A program made the position numbers and the translations under genes. A stretch of 64,000 nucleotides of DNA from contig NZ_CASDOY010000001.1 of NCBI RefSeq assembly GCF_949282365.1, positions 124,001-188,000 of the forward strand, given 5' to 3'. The stretch is from an uncultured Desulfovibrio sp. (lineage in GTDB: Bacteria > Desulfobacterota > Desulfovibrionia > Desulfovibrionales > Desulfovibrionaceae). This document shows, piece by piece, positions 1 to 6,481 of this stretch (within the stretch, counting starts at the first letter, position 1; each line of letters opens with the position of its first letter). The notes beneath the pieces are model-generated. The model did no database searches. It was not told the origin of the DNA and worked only from the letters and a program-made list of their open reading frames with translations.

Positions 1-148
1 ACGCATGGGACTGGTCCTGCCCGGCGTCGCCCTGGCGGAACAGATCTACCGCATGGCCCAGGCCCAGGGGCACGGCAAGGACGGGACGCAGGTCCTGCTC
101 CAGGTGCTGGCCACGCTGTCCGGCAAACAATGGCGCGCCCACGCATAA
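1..148 (+). CDS. C-terminal end of a beta-hydroxyacid dehydrogenase-family oxidoreductase (partial)
   Basis: The reading frame is open from base 2 and ends with TAA at 146-148, giving the last 48 residues of a protein that begins outside the window. The fragment contains [11 protein letters not shown] followed by a Gln/Gly-rich helix and a closing helix with Leu-Ser-Gly. That resembles the C-terminal all-helical domain of NAD(P)-dependent 3-hydroxyisobutyrate dehydrogenase and 2-hydroxy-3-oxopropionate reductase, which packs against the substrate pocket of the dimer partner. The family call rests on this short stretch only. The substrate cannot be named, and the Rossmann domain is not visible here. 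Confidence 0.6.
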   Translation, partial: RMGLVLPGVALAEQIYRMAQAQGHGKDGTQVLLQVLATLSGKQWRAHA

Positions 149-459
149 CGCCTTCCCGCTCTGCGCGGGGATAGGCGGCCTGCCCCGCGTGCCGCATGCT
201 CCCGAAGGCGAGGGGCGTACGCGTCCCGTTCCGGGATCTTTCCTCCAGTGCATGGACCTGCCTGACGGCACTCCAGGCATGATATGTAACGCTTGGCCGA
301 AGGACACGAGGGCAGATCCCCTGCATGCCGTCCATGCTGCCGTGCGCCGTGTTTCGACAGCGCAGGCAGGCCCAACGACCGAGCGGCCGGGAGGCTGACC
401 AACTTTCAGGCTCACCTGAAGTCCGCCTGCCATCCGCCGCTGCTTTCCTGATTATTTTG
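149..459. other. Intergenic region without a recognisable gene
   Basis: This stretch separates the partial oxidoreductase gene from the promoter of the first tRNA-Pro gene. Short open frames exist on both strands, but none has a ribosome binding site or a recognisable product. I see no convincing terminator. Confidence 0.6.
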
Positions 460-488
460 TTGACAGACAAGATGGCTGCGCGTAGAAG
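460..488 (+). promoter_or_regulatory. Sigma70-type promoter of tRNA-Pro copy 1
   Basis: TTGACA at 460-465 and TAGAAG at 483-488 are separated by 17 bases. The tRNA 5' end lies 13 bases after the -10 box. The other two tRNA-Pro copies have the same arrangement. Confidence 0.7.
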
Positions 489-501
489 TCTTTTCCTGTG
501 T

Positions 502-578
502 CGGGATGTAGCGCAGTCTGGGAGCGCACTTGAATGGGGTTCAAGGGGTCGAAGGTTCAAATCCTTTCATCCCGACCA
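502..578 (+). tRNA. tRNA-Pro (anticodon GGG), copy 1
   Basis: A 77-base cloverleaf with a 7-bp acceptor stem (502-508 with 568-574), discriminator A575 and an encoded CCA at 576-578. The anticodon stem CTTGA/TCAAG encloses a normal 7-base loop, ATGGGGT, with anticodon GGG. The T arm contains GGTTCAAATCC. It is flanked by a consensus promoter and an intrinsic terminator. An identical copy lies on the minus strand at 1874-1950, and a copy with an enlarged anticodon loop lies at 2517-2600. Confidence 0.95.
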
Positions 579-593
579 AGCAGCGGAATACCA

Positions 594-631
594 GGGGATC
601 CACGAGCAATCGTGGATCCCCTTTTCTGTTT
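594..631 (+). terminator. Intrinsic terminator of tRNA-Pro copy 1
   Basis: A 12-bp perfect stem (594-605 with 610-621) around a GCAA loop is followed directly by TTTTCTGTTT. It starts 16 bases after the tRNA CCA end. Confidence 0.85.
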
Positions 632-791
632 CCGGGAGCAATCCCGGCAAGTGGCGCTGCCGTAGACGTTCCGTCGCCCTCCCCGGCGGCCGGGATTCCC
701 TGCAGGCCCTTTTCCTGCCCGCGGCGGGATGCTAAGTTCATCCGTCAGGGCCTCACAGCCATCATGCAACCATCCCCGCACAGGAGGGACC

Positions 792-1526
792 ATGAAGATT
801 CTGTTGCTCATTGTGGCGGTCATCGCCGTTGCTGTCTTTGTCCTGTTCATGGGGGGCCAGCAGCCCCTCAGAGGCATCGGCCACATCCCCGCGTGCGGAC
901 AGCCTGTCATCATCTCGCGTGCCCGGCCGCCTCTGACCTTCGTCCCCGCCGCCGACATGCAGCTGCGCCATGCGGAAAACCGGACCTTGCGGCCCAAGAC
1001 CCGCCGCAGCATCGACGGAGACGCCCGCGTCTGGCTTGCCGTTTACGGTAATGAACGCGGGACGCTGGTCACGGCGGTGGCGGACGCGGAAGGCAGATGG
1101 GAATGGGAGGCCGCCCACCATGCGTCCTTTCCCGCCATCCGCCAGCAGCAATATGCCTACCAGAACGAGACCCTGCATGAGCAGCTGATGCGCCTGGACG
1201 GCAGCAGCGATCCGTTCTGCCCCGATGCCGCTCCCTGCCTGGTCTACCGGGCAAAGCTCCTGCTGAATTTCCGCAAGACCCAGGTGCTGATGGAATATCA
1301 CGAAGCCATCCCGGAACATCTTGTCCGCGATATCGCCTTTGATACCAGTTACCTCAATGCCTTCCAGCAGCGGGCCCGCGCATCCTGCCAGATCAGCCTG
1401 ACGGATAAGGCATGGCTGGAAACCCATGTGCAAGACTTCAAAAAGCTGGACGCTGCGGGAGAGCGCACCTCCCGTGCCCTCCTCTCCCGCTGGGTAGGCG
1501 AGATGGAGCAGGAAGGCCGCATGTGA
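792..1526 (+). CDS. Conserved membrane-anchored protein of unknown function
   Basis: A 244-residue protein. The ATG at 792 is preceded by GGAGG at 783-787 with good spacing, which decides the start over longer upstream frames. Residues about 2-20 form a single hydrophobic segment (KILLLIVAVIAVAVFVLF) suited to an N-terminal membrane anchor or uncleaved signal. The remainder is polar with several cysteines (for example in IPACGQP and PDAAPCLVY) and no catalytic motif I can name, so it probably sits outside the inner membrane. It resembles lipoprotein-like families of unknown function seen in Desulfovibrio, but I cannot assign a family with confidence. It is monocistronic, flanked by a tRNA terminator upstream and its own terminator downstream. 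Confidence 0.75.
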   Translation: MKILLLIVAVIAVAVFVLFMGGQQPLRGIGHIPACGQPVIISRARPPLTFVPAADMQLRHAENRTLRPKTRRSIDGDARVWLAVYGNERGTLVTAVADAEGRWEWEAAHHASFPAIRQQQYAYQNETLHEQLMRLDGSSDPFCPDAAPCLVYRAKLLLNFRKTQVLMEYHEAIPEHLVRDIAFDTSYLNAFQQRARASCQISLTDKAWLETHVQDFKKLDAAGERTSRALLSRWVGEMEQEGRM

Positions 1527-1543
1527 TCGCGACAGCGCATACC

Positions 1544-1573
1544 AAACGCCACGGGGAGACCTGTGGCGTTTTT
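1544..1573 (+). terminator. Intrinsic terminator after the membrane-anchored unknown
   Basis: A 9-bp stem AAACGCCAC / GTGGCGTTT (1544-1552 with 1563-1571) runs into a T tract 18 bases after the stop codon. Confidence 0.8.
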
Positions 1574-1756
1574 GCTGCAAGCTGCGGCCGGACTGGGGAT
1601 GGGGTCCGCATGGCCCTGCGGACCGGGACAGAAAAAGCGGGAAAGCGCGACAGTCGCACAAGATCCCAACGGTCTCCGCTGCACAGGCTGCGCCAGCCGT
1701 TATTCGTCTCGATCGGCCAATGGGCCTGTTCCCCGTGATTGTGCATCCCAATGTCA

Positions 1757-1796
1757 AAAAACAGAAAAGGGACCTACGAGTTTTCGTAGATCCCTT
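1757..1796 (-). terminator. Intrinsic terminator of tRNA-Pro copy 2
   Basis: On the minus strand an 11-bp stem (1784-1794 with 1769-1779), with one mismatch, precedes TTTTCTGTTTT. The same hairpin recurs downstream of tRNA-Pro copy 3 at 2462-2501. Confidence 0.8.
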
Positions 1797-1918
1797 GGGG
1801 TTTCTGTTTTCTGGTCGGGATGAAAGGATTTGAACCTTCGACCCCTTGAACCCCATTTGGGGTTTCTGTTTTCTGGTCGGGATGAAAGGATTTGAACCTT
1901 CGACCCCTTGAACCCCAT
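1795..1918. repeat. 62-bp tandem duplication covering the 3' half of tRNA-Pro copy 2
   Basis: Two adjacent identical 62-bp units occupy 1795-1856 and 1857-1918. On the minus strand each unit runs from the anticodon loop of tRNA-Pro through the T arm, acceptor strand and CCA into the first bases of the terminator leader. The result is one complete tRNA (1874-1950) followed downstream by an extra tRNA 3' half, so the primary transcript would carry two T arms and two CCA ends before the terminator. Confidence 0.9.
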
Positions 1919-1950
1919 TCAAGTGCGCTCCCAGACTGCGCTACATCCCG
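1874..1950 (-). tRNA. tRNA-Pro (anticodon GGG), copy 2
   Basis: Read on the minus strand this is base-for-base identical to copy 1 at 502-578, including the encoded CCA (complement of 1874-1876) and the 7-base ATGGGGT anticodon loop. A consensus promoter lies just upstream (1962-1990). Its 3' half is repeated in tandem immediately downstream at 1812-1856, before the terminator. Confidence 0.93.
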
Positions 1951-1961
1951 ACGCGAAGAGA

Positions 1962-1990
1962 TAGATAGATGAAGACGCCTTCCTTGTCAA
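1962..1990 (-). promoter_or_regulatory. Sigma70-type promoter of tRNA-Pro copy 2
   Basis: On the minus strand TTGACA (complement of 1985-1990) and TATCTA (complement of 1962-1967) are separated by 17 bases. Confidence 0.7.
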
Positions 1991-2461
1991 CATAAGCGTG
2001 CGGATTTTTCATTTTTCCGCTGTTCCCGCGTGCCAGGAGCATCAAGAGGTCTTGCCGGCCTCTTCCCATACGGCATACCACTCTATCCCCAATGGCGGAT
2101 ATCCCCGCCTGGCTGCAGTGGGCTCCGCGCGCCTTTTGCGGGCCACGCTCTTCACAATCCCCTGTGTGCGCAGGTTCACATTCCGTGCCGTGGGCCTTGT
2201 TCCGTACCGGAACATGCGCCCTGTCGGCCAGAGCGCCCCGAAATCCGCATCGGGCCTGGAAAACGGCCGGGAAGGGCTGGCTCGGGGCGGCGACTGCACT
2301 GCTCTCGCACCGCCAGCGGACGATCCCTCCAGGGAGGATACGGCACCGTGCTGCCATGCGAAAAAGGTCCCTGCAGCCTCATCCGGCAAGGCACCATGTC
2401 CCGGAGTACGCCTATCACACCGAAGGACGGGCCGCGCTCCGGCGGGAAGGAGGCCTGGCCC
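1991..2461. other. Intergenic region between two tRNA-Pro copies
   Basis: This 471-base stretch lies between the promoter of tRNA-Pro copy 2 and the terminator of copy 3. Overlapping open frames occur in several phases, as expected for GC-rich DNA. None has a ribosome binding site or recognisable protein, and I see no structured RNA. Confidence 0.55.
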
Positions 2462-2501
2462 CAAAACAGAAAAGGGACCTACGAGTTTTCGTAGATCCCT
2501 T
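2462..2501 (-). terminator. Intrinsic terminator of tRNA-Pro copy 3
   Basis: The same hairpin and T-rich tail seen after copy 2 is repeated here. This shows that the duplication which made copies 2 and 3 included the terminator. Confidence 0.8.
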
Positions 2502-2516
2502 GGGGTTTCTGTTTTC

Positions 2517-2600
2517 TGGTCGGGATGAAAGGATTTGAACCTTCGACCCCTTGAACCCCATACCCCATTCAAGTGCGCTCCCAGACTGCGCTACATCCCG
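2517..2600 (-). tRNA. tRNA-Pro (GGG) variant with duplicated anticodon loop, copy 3
   Basis: This 84-base gene matches copies 1 and 2 except for one insertion. The 7-base anticodon loop ATGGGGT is present twice in tandem inside an intact CTTGA/TCAAG stem, giving a 14-base loop with two GGG anticodons. The acceptor, D and T arms and the encoded CCA are unchanged, and a consensus promoter and terminator are kept. It may be a tRNA with an expanded loop, a non-functional copy or an assembly artefact. The sequence alone cannot tell whether it is charged or used. Confidence 0.75.
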
Positions 2601-2612
2601 ACGCAAGAAAAG

Positions 2613-2641
2613 TGTTTACGCCTCCCAGTCCTCAGTGTCAA
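2613..2641 (-). promoter_or_regulatory. Sigma70-type promoter of the variant tRNA-Pro
   Basis: On the minus strand TTGACA (complement of 2636-2641) and TAAACA (complement of 2613-2618) have a 17-base spacer. The variant tRNA therefore still has the signals to be transcribed. Confidence 0.7.
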
Positions 2642-2708
2642 CAAAAAATCCTTTTGAGAAAAAAAATTCTTGTCGCGAAAAATCGTAGAAATTTTTTGCC
2701 GGCCCTGA

Positions 2709-2714
2709 TATAAT
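2709..2714 (+). promoter_or_regulatory. Possible -10 box in an AT-rich leader
   Basis: A perfect TATAAT sits in an AT-rich block unlike its surroundings. The -35 region at the expected distance is weak. With the hairpin at 2822-2848 it could define a short non-coding transcript or the leader of the exporter gene. Confidence 0.3.
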
Positions 2715-2821
2715 GTGAATCAATTTACAGTGTTGCCTCAAAGCTAATAATAGTTCATAATACTTTGATATCAAACGTTTTTTATATCGCTGGATCCGGG
2801 CAGCTCTTTTCGGGCCGTTCT

Positions 2822-2848
2822 CCTGCCGCTAGCGGCAGGGCATTTTTC
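2822..2848 (+). terminator. Terminator-like hairpin in the leader of the YeiH-type gene
   Basis: An 18-base perfect palindrome (CCTGCCGCT / AGCGGCAGG, 2822-2839) is followed by GCATTTTTC. It could end a short transcript starting near 2720, or act as an attenuator. It lies upstream of the promoter candidate at 2874-2901. Confidence 0.45.
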
Positions 2849-2873
2849 ATAAAAAACCTACCAACAACCTGCA

Positions 2874-2901
2874 TTGACAAAAAAATTTTCCCGTGTAGAA
2901 G
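2874..2901 (+). promoter_or_regulatory. Candidate promoter of the YeiH-type exporter operon
   Basis: TTGACA at 2874-2879 is followed after 16 bases by TAGAAG (2896-2901). It lies about 145 bases upstream of the start codon, leaving a long 5' leader. Confidence 0.4.
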
Positions 2902-3045
2902 ACAAAAAGTCGTGCGGCCTGGGGGGTCAGGCGCGCCGGCTGGGTATTCCGGTTCCCCTACTTGTGCCACATACTGTTTCATAGTATATCACGAGAAAGG
3001 GGTCTTTTTCACCAGGTTGATAAACCTGTAATCAGGAGGTTGGAT

Positions 3046-4485
3046 ATGGCATCCAAATCAGCCTTTAATGAAGACAAAGTTGCCCTGCTTCTCGGCTGCT
3101 TTATCTTCGTCCTGGGCCTTGGCAAGTTCGTCGGACTCGATCCGCTGGGTTGGGTCCTCAAAATGGGGATGTGGGTGGATAGCCCCCTCGATTCCTGGAG
3201 ATCCGCCACTAAGGGCCTGCTGCCCGGCTGGGGCGCTCTGCTGGTGACCTATGCGTTCATCACGGCCGTCCTTTCTGTGGGCGTGAAACTGATGAAAGGC
3301 AACGTGGGCCGTTTCATCGCTTCCTTCACGGTGATCTTCTTCATCGCTATCGCCTGCTACACCGCCGGCGCCAATGCGTACATCGCCGCCAACCCCACCC
3401 AGCTGGCCAAGCAGGGCATCCCGTGGGCTCTGGGCCTGAGCACGGAAGCCGGCCTGATCGCCGCCCTGGTCATGGGTATCCTGATCAGTAACTTTGCTCC
3501 CGGCTTCGCCGACTCTCTGCGCGACGCCTGCCGCCCCGAGCTGTTCGTTAAAATCGCCATCGTTATCCTTGGTGCCGAACTGGGCGTGAAGGCCGCCGAC
3601 GCCGCCGGTTTTGCCGGTCACGTCATCTTCCGAGGCCTGTGCGCCATTGTTGAAGCTTACCTGCTGTACTGGGCCGTGGTGTACTACGTTGCCCGTAAGT
3701 ACTTCAAGTTCAACAAAGAATGGGCCGCGCCTCTGGCTTCCGGCATCTCCATCTGCGGTGTGTCCGCCGCTATCGCCACCGGTGGTGCCATCCGCGCCCG
3801 GCCGGTGGTCCCGATCATGGTTTCTTCCCTGGTCGTTGTGTTCACCTGCATTGAAATGCTGATCCTGCCCTTCATCGCCCAGTACTTCCTGTACACCGAA
3901 CCCATGGTGGCCGGTGGCTGGATGGGCCTGGCCGTGAAGTCCGACGGTGGCGCCATCGCTTCCGGCGCCATCACCGAATCCCTGATCCTGGCCAAGATGG
4001 CCGGTCTGGGCACCGAATGGGAACCCGGCTGGATCGTGATGGTGACCACCACCGTCAAGATCTTCATCGACATGTTCATCGGCGTGTGGGCCCTGCTTCT
4101 GGCCTACATCTGGACTGCCAAGTTCGACAAGAGCCGTGGCGAACGCACCATGACCTGGGGCGACGTCATGGACCGCTTCCCCCGCTTCGTGCTGGGTTAC
4201 CTGGGCACCTTCCTGATCCTGCTCATCGTCTGCCTGAGCTCGCCTGAACTGCACAAGCTCGGCAAGGCCATGTCCGGCGCCATCAACGGCTTCCGCGTAC
4301 TCTTCTTCCTGCTGACCTTCTTCAGCATCGGTATGGTCTCCAACTTCCGCAAGCTGAAGGAAGAAGGTATCGGTCGCCTGGCCATCGTGTATGTTGTCTG
4401 CCTGTTCGGCTTCATCATCTGGGTGGGCCTGTTCATTTCCTACGCCTTCTTCCATGGCATGACCCCGCCGGTGGTTGGCGCCTAG
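3046..4485 (+). CDS. YeiH-family (putative sulfate exporter) integral membrane protein
   Basis: A 479-residue polytopic membrane protein. ATG 3046 has AGGAGG at 3034-3039. Hydrophobic segments alternate along the whole length, with Gly-rich motifs typical of the YeiH / conserved hypothetical 698 family often annotated as putative sulfate exporters. Examples are the segment containing GAELGVKAAD near residue 190 and the segment with SGISICGVSAAIATGGA near residues 235-250. It is longer than many YeiH proteins (about 340), with extra N-terminal and C-terminal membrane segments. A 54-residue single-span protein follows after 14 bases and is probably co-transcribed. Transport of sulfate, sulfite or another sulfur anion fits a sulfur-metabolising host, but the substrate is inferred. 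Codon use is strongly biased, suggesting high expression. Confidence 0.8.
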   Translation: MASKSAFNEDKVALLLGCFIFVLGLGKFVGLDPLGWVLKMGMWVDSPLDSWRSATKGLLPGWGALLVTYAFITAVLSVGVKLMKGNVGRFIASFTVIFFIAIACYTAGANAYIAANPTQLAKQGIPWALGLSTEAGLIAALVMGILISNFAPGFADSLRDACRPELFVKIAIVILGAELGVKAADAAGFAGHVIFRGLCAIVEAYLLYWAVVYYVARKYFKFNKEWAAPLASGISICGVSAAIATGGAIRARPVVPIMVSSLVVVFTCIEMLILPFIAQYFLYTEPMVAGGWMGLAVKSDGGAIASGAITESLILAKMAGLGTEWEPGWIVMVTTTVKIFIDMFIGVWALLLAYIWTAKFDKSRGERTMTWGDVMDRFPRFVLGYLGTFLILLIVCLSSPELHKLGKAMSGAINGFRVLFFLLTFFSIGMVSNFRKLKEEGIGRLAIVYVVCLFGFIIWVGLFISYAFFHGMTPPVVGA

Positions 4486-4499
4486 TTTAAAGGAGAACA

Positions 4500-4664
4500 A
4501 TGATGGAAGACAAAGAAGTCAAATTCCACGAAGAAGTCCAGAAGATGGAGTACGAGCCCCTGGATGAGACTGAAATGAAGCTCGTCCACTGGAGCTGGGG
4601 CCTGGGCGTCGCGCTGCTGGTGGTGCTGTTCCTCATCAGCAAGTTCGTGATGACCACCCACTAG
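4500..4664 (+). CDS. Small single-pass membrane protein, probable partner of the YeiH-type exporter
   Basis: A 54-residue protein with tandem ATG codons at 4500 and 4503 and an AGGAGAA ribosome binding site just upstream. The first 30 residues are charged (EDKEVKFHEEVQKMEYEP). Residues about 32-48 form one transmembrane helix (WGLGVALLVVLFLISKF), and the C terminus is short. It lies 14 bases after the exporter stop codon and before a terminator-like hairpin, so the two form a two-gene unit. I do not recognise the family. By position and architecture it could be a small accessory subunit that stabilises or regulates the transporter. Confidence 0.75.
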   Translation: MMEDKEVKFHEEVQKMEYEPLDETEMKLVHWSWGLGVALLVVLFLISKFVMTTH

Positions 4665-4692
4665 ACCGGGCTGCTGAACACGTAATAAGGAT

Positions 4693-4724
4693 GCCGGGAA
4701 GGGCCTGCGCCCTTCCCGGCTCTT
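4693..4724 (+). terminator. Terminator-like hairpin after the exporter operon
   Basis: A 12-bp perfect GC-rich stem (4693-4704 with 4709-4720) with a CTGC loop is followed by TCTT. The T tract is short. It lies between the small membrane protein gene and the next small gene. Confidence 0.65.
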
Positions 4725-4743
4725 GCGTACAAAGGACATTATC

Positions 4744-4983
4744 ATGCCGCGTTATCATCTGCGTTACCTCAAGGGCCCCAACTACACCCTGAACCTGGAG
4801 TATGACGGCATTGTGGAAGCTCCTTCCTTTGAAGAAGCCCTGCGTCCCCATACTGACTGGCCCATCACTGAAAGCTACGACCATGCCACGGCGACGGCCT
4901 GGAATCCCGGCACCTGCATGTATTATCAGGAGATGTGGGAAGCCGCCCTGCTTCCCGACGCCACCCAGGAACAGAAGGGCTAG
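4744..4983 (+). CDS. Small conserved-looking protein of unknown function
   Basis: A 79-residue soluble protein. I chose ATG 4744 because AAAGGA lies at 4731-4736 and the sequence from MPRYHLRYLKG reads as a natural N terminus. An upstream in-frame start at 4723 would add seven residues and has no ribosome binding site. The protein is rich in Tyr and acidic residues (LEYDGIVEAPSFEEAL, MYYQEMWEA) and lacks signal peptide, membrane span and metal motif. It follows the YeiH-type operon after a terminator-like hairpin and precedes a long hairpin before the RhtA-type gene. Codon bias is like that of the exporter, so expression is plausible. I do not recognise a family. Confidence 0.7.
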   Translation: MPRYHLRYLKGPNYTLNLEYDGIVEAPSFEEALRPHTDWPITESYDHATATAWNPGTCMYYQEMWEAALLPDATQEQKG

Positions 4984-5006
4984 CACCGCGCGGGGCTGAC
5001 GCTCCG

Positions 5007-5039
5007 GCAAGAGGAGAAGTACCGCCCTTCTCCTCTTGC
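5007..5039. other. Long perfect hairpin between two genes
   Basis: A 13-bp perfect inverted repeat (5007-5019 with 5027-5039) has a 7-base loop. An overlapping pair, GCACCGC at 4983-4989 with GCGGTGC at 5038-5044, could form a competing stem. No T tract follows on the plus strand. It may be a factor-independent terminator with a poor tail, or an mRNA-stabilising or attenuating structure upstream of the transporter gene at 5104. Confidence 0.5.
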
Positions 5040-5103
5040 GGTGCTGACATACGATCCTGCAGCTTTCGCTGCGCAACCTTCCCCGGGCTGCCGGACAGCC
5101 TCC

Positions 5104-5958
5104 ATGAACTTCTCTGCCGCCTCCCCCCTCGTTTCCGTCCTGCTGTTGCTGGTCTCCATGTCCTCCATCCAGGCCAGCGCCTCACTCGCCAAGACCATCT
5201 TCCCCGTGATAGGGCCGGCGGGTACCACTGCCTTGCGTCTGCTCGTGGCCGCCGCCATCCTTCTGGCCGTGATGCGCCCCTGGACAAAGAACATCCCCCG
5301 CAGCGCCTGGAAACTCATAGCCGTCTTCGGCCTTGCCACGGCAAGCATGAACCTTTGCTTTTACGAAGCCCTGAGCCGTATCCCTCTGGGCGTCGCCGTG
5401 GCTCTGGAGTTCACCGGTCCCCTGACCGTGGCCATGCTTTCCTCCCGCCGCCTGGTGGATATGGTTTGGGTCATCCTGGCCGCAGCCGGGCTCGTCATCC
5501 TCCTGCCCCTGCGTCAGAGCGCAGACAGTATCGACCCCCTGGGGGCCCTGCTGGCGCTGGCTTCCGGCGTCTGCTGGGCCCTGTACATCGTTTTCGGTAA
5601 AAAAGCGGGCAGCAGCTTGGACAAATCCTGCGTGGCCCTGGCCATGCTGGTTGGCAGCTGCGCCATCTTTCCCGTGGGCCTGGCGGCCTCGGGCACGGCC
5701 CTGTTCACGCCGGAGATCCTTCCTCTGGCCCTGCTCCTCGGTATCTTCTCCTCTGCCCTGCCCTATGGTGTGGAAATCATCGCCCTGAAGAACCTGCCCT
5801 CGCGCACTTTCAGCATCCTCATGAGTCTGGAACCTGCCCTGGCGGCGCTCTCCGGTTTTCTTTTTCTGGGCGAGCAGCTCAATCTGGCCCAGTGGACAGC
5901 GCTGGCGGCCATCATGACCGCTTCCGTAGGCTCGACCCTGACCATACAGCGGCGCTAA
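5104..5958 (+). CDS. rhtA: RhtA-type EamA/DMT threonine/homoserine exporter
   Basis: A 284-residue inner-membrane protein with two EamA repeats (about residues 10-135 and 145-280) and roughly ten transmembrane helices. It contains strings very close to those of E. coli RhtA: ALEFTGPLTVAMLSSRR followed by VDMVWVILA, LPYGVEIIALKNLPSRTFSILMS, and EPALAALSGFLFLGE. RhtA exports threonine, homoserine and related small molecules by proton exchange, and the substrate here is transferred from that similarity. The start at ATG 5104 gives an N terminus matching the family. An earlier in-frame start at 5041 would add 21 poorly supported residues. No strong ribosome binding site is visible. It appears monocistronic, preceded by a strong hairpin. 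Confidence 0.85.
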   Translation: MNFSAASPLVSVLLLLVSMSSIQASASLAKTIFPVIGPAGTTALRLLVAAAILLAVMRPWTKNIPRSAWKLIAVFGLATASMNLCFYEALSRIPLGVAVALEFTGPLTVAMLSSRRLVDMVWVILAAAGLVILLPLRQSADSIDPLGALLALASGVCWALYIVFGKKAGSSLDKSCVALAMLVGSCAIFPVGLAASGTALFTPEILPLALLLGIFSSALPYGVEIIALKNLPSRTFSILMSLEPALAALSGFLFLGEQLNLAQWTALAAIMTASVGSTLTIQRR

Positions 5959-6430
5959 ACCGGGACGCAGCCACGGCTTCTCGGACGGTCTGATCGCTGG
6001 ACAGAGGAGTTTGGAAACAGGGCGCGGAAGCTGCGGACAGACACAGGACCTTTCCCCGTCGATATGGCTGCCGCACGCTCAACATGGTCTGAATCTCCGT
6101 CGCTTGCCCCGCCCTGACTGTCGCCATCGCGGACAGTCGTCCCTGTCAGTGCCGGTCTTGCCATCTTCTGCAGCCCGCCGCCCAGCGCAGCGTCGCCGGC
6201 CCCGAAGATGGGGCAACATGCCGAAACGTCCTGATGAAAGAAAACAGGGGCTGCCGGCCGCAAGGAGCCTCAGCCGGTGATGGGGAACGACGGCAAGGAA
6301 ACGACGGCAGAAGAAATGCCGGACGCTGTCCCAAGCAGCGTCCCAAGCATCCCTCAGCCCTGCGGACAGGACACGACGGACGCCCTTTATGCTTCCATGG
6401 AAGGATGAGGGCAACGACATCCCCGGACAC
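5959..6430. other. Intergenic region without a recognisable gene
   Basis: About 470 bases separate the convergent ends of the RhtA-type gene and the flavin reductase gene. Open frames on either strand are only non-coding extensions of neighbouring frames. No promoter, RNA gene or repeat stands out. Confidence 0.55.
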
Positions 6431-6462
6431 AAAAAAAGCGGGGACACCTGCGCATCCCCGCT
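6431..6462 (-). terminator. Intrinsic terminator of the formate dehydrogenase operon
   Basis: On the minus strand an 8-bp stem AGCGGGGA / TCCCCGCT (6455-6462 with 6437-6444) is followed by a run of seven T. It lies about 20 bases after the stop codon of the reductase gene. Confidence 0.8.
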
Positions 6463-6481
6463 CGTTCCACAGTCCGGCCCG

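Noticed and set aside
3058..4500. A 480-residue open frame on the minus strand opposite the YeiH-type gene
   Set aside because: It is an antisense shadow of a strongly codon-biased gene. The product is His/Gly/Asp-rich with no ribosome binding site or family resemblance.
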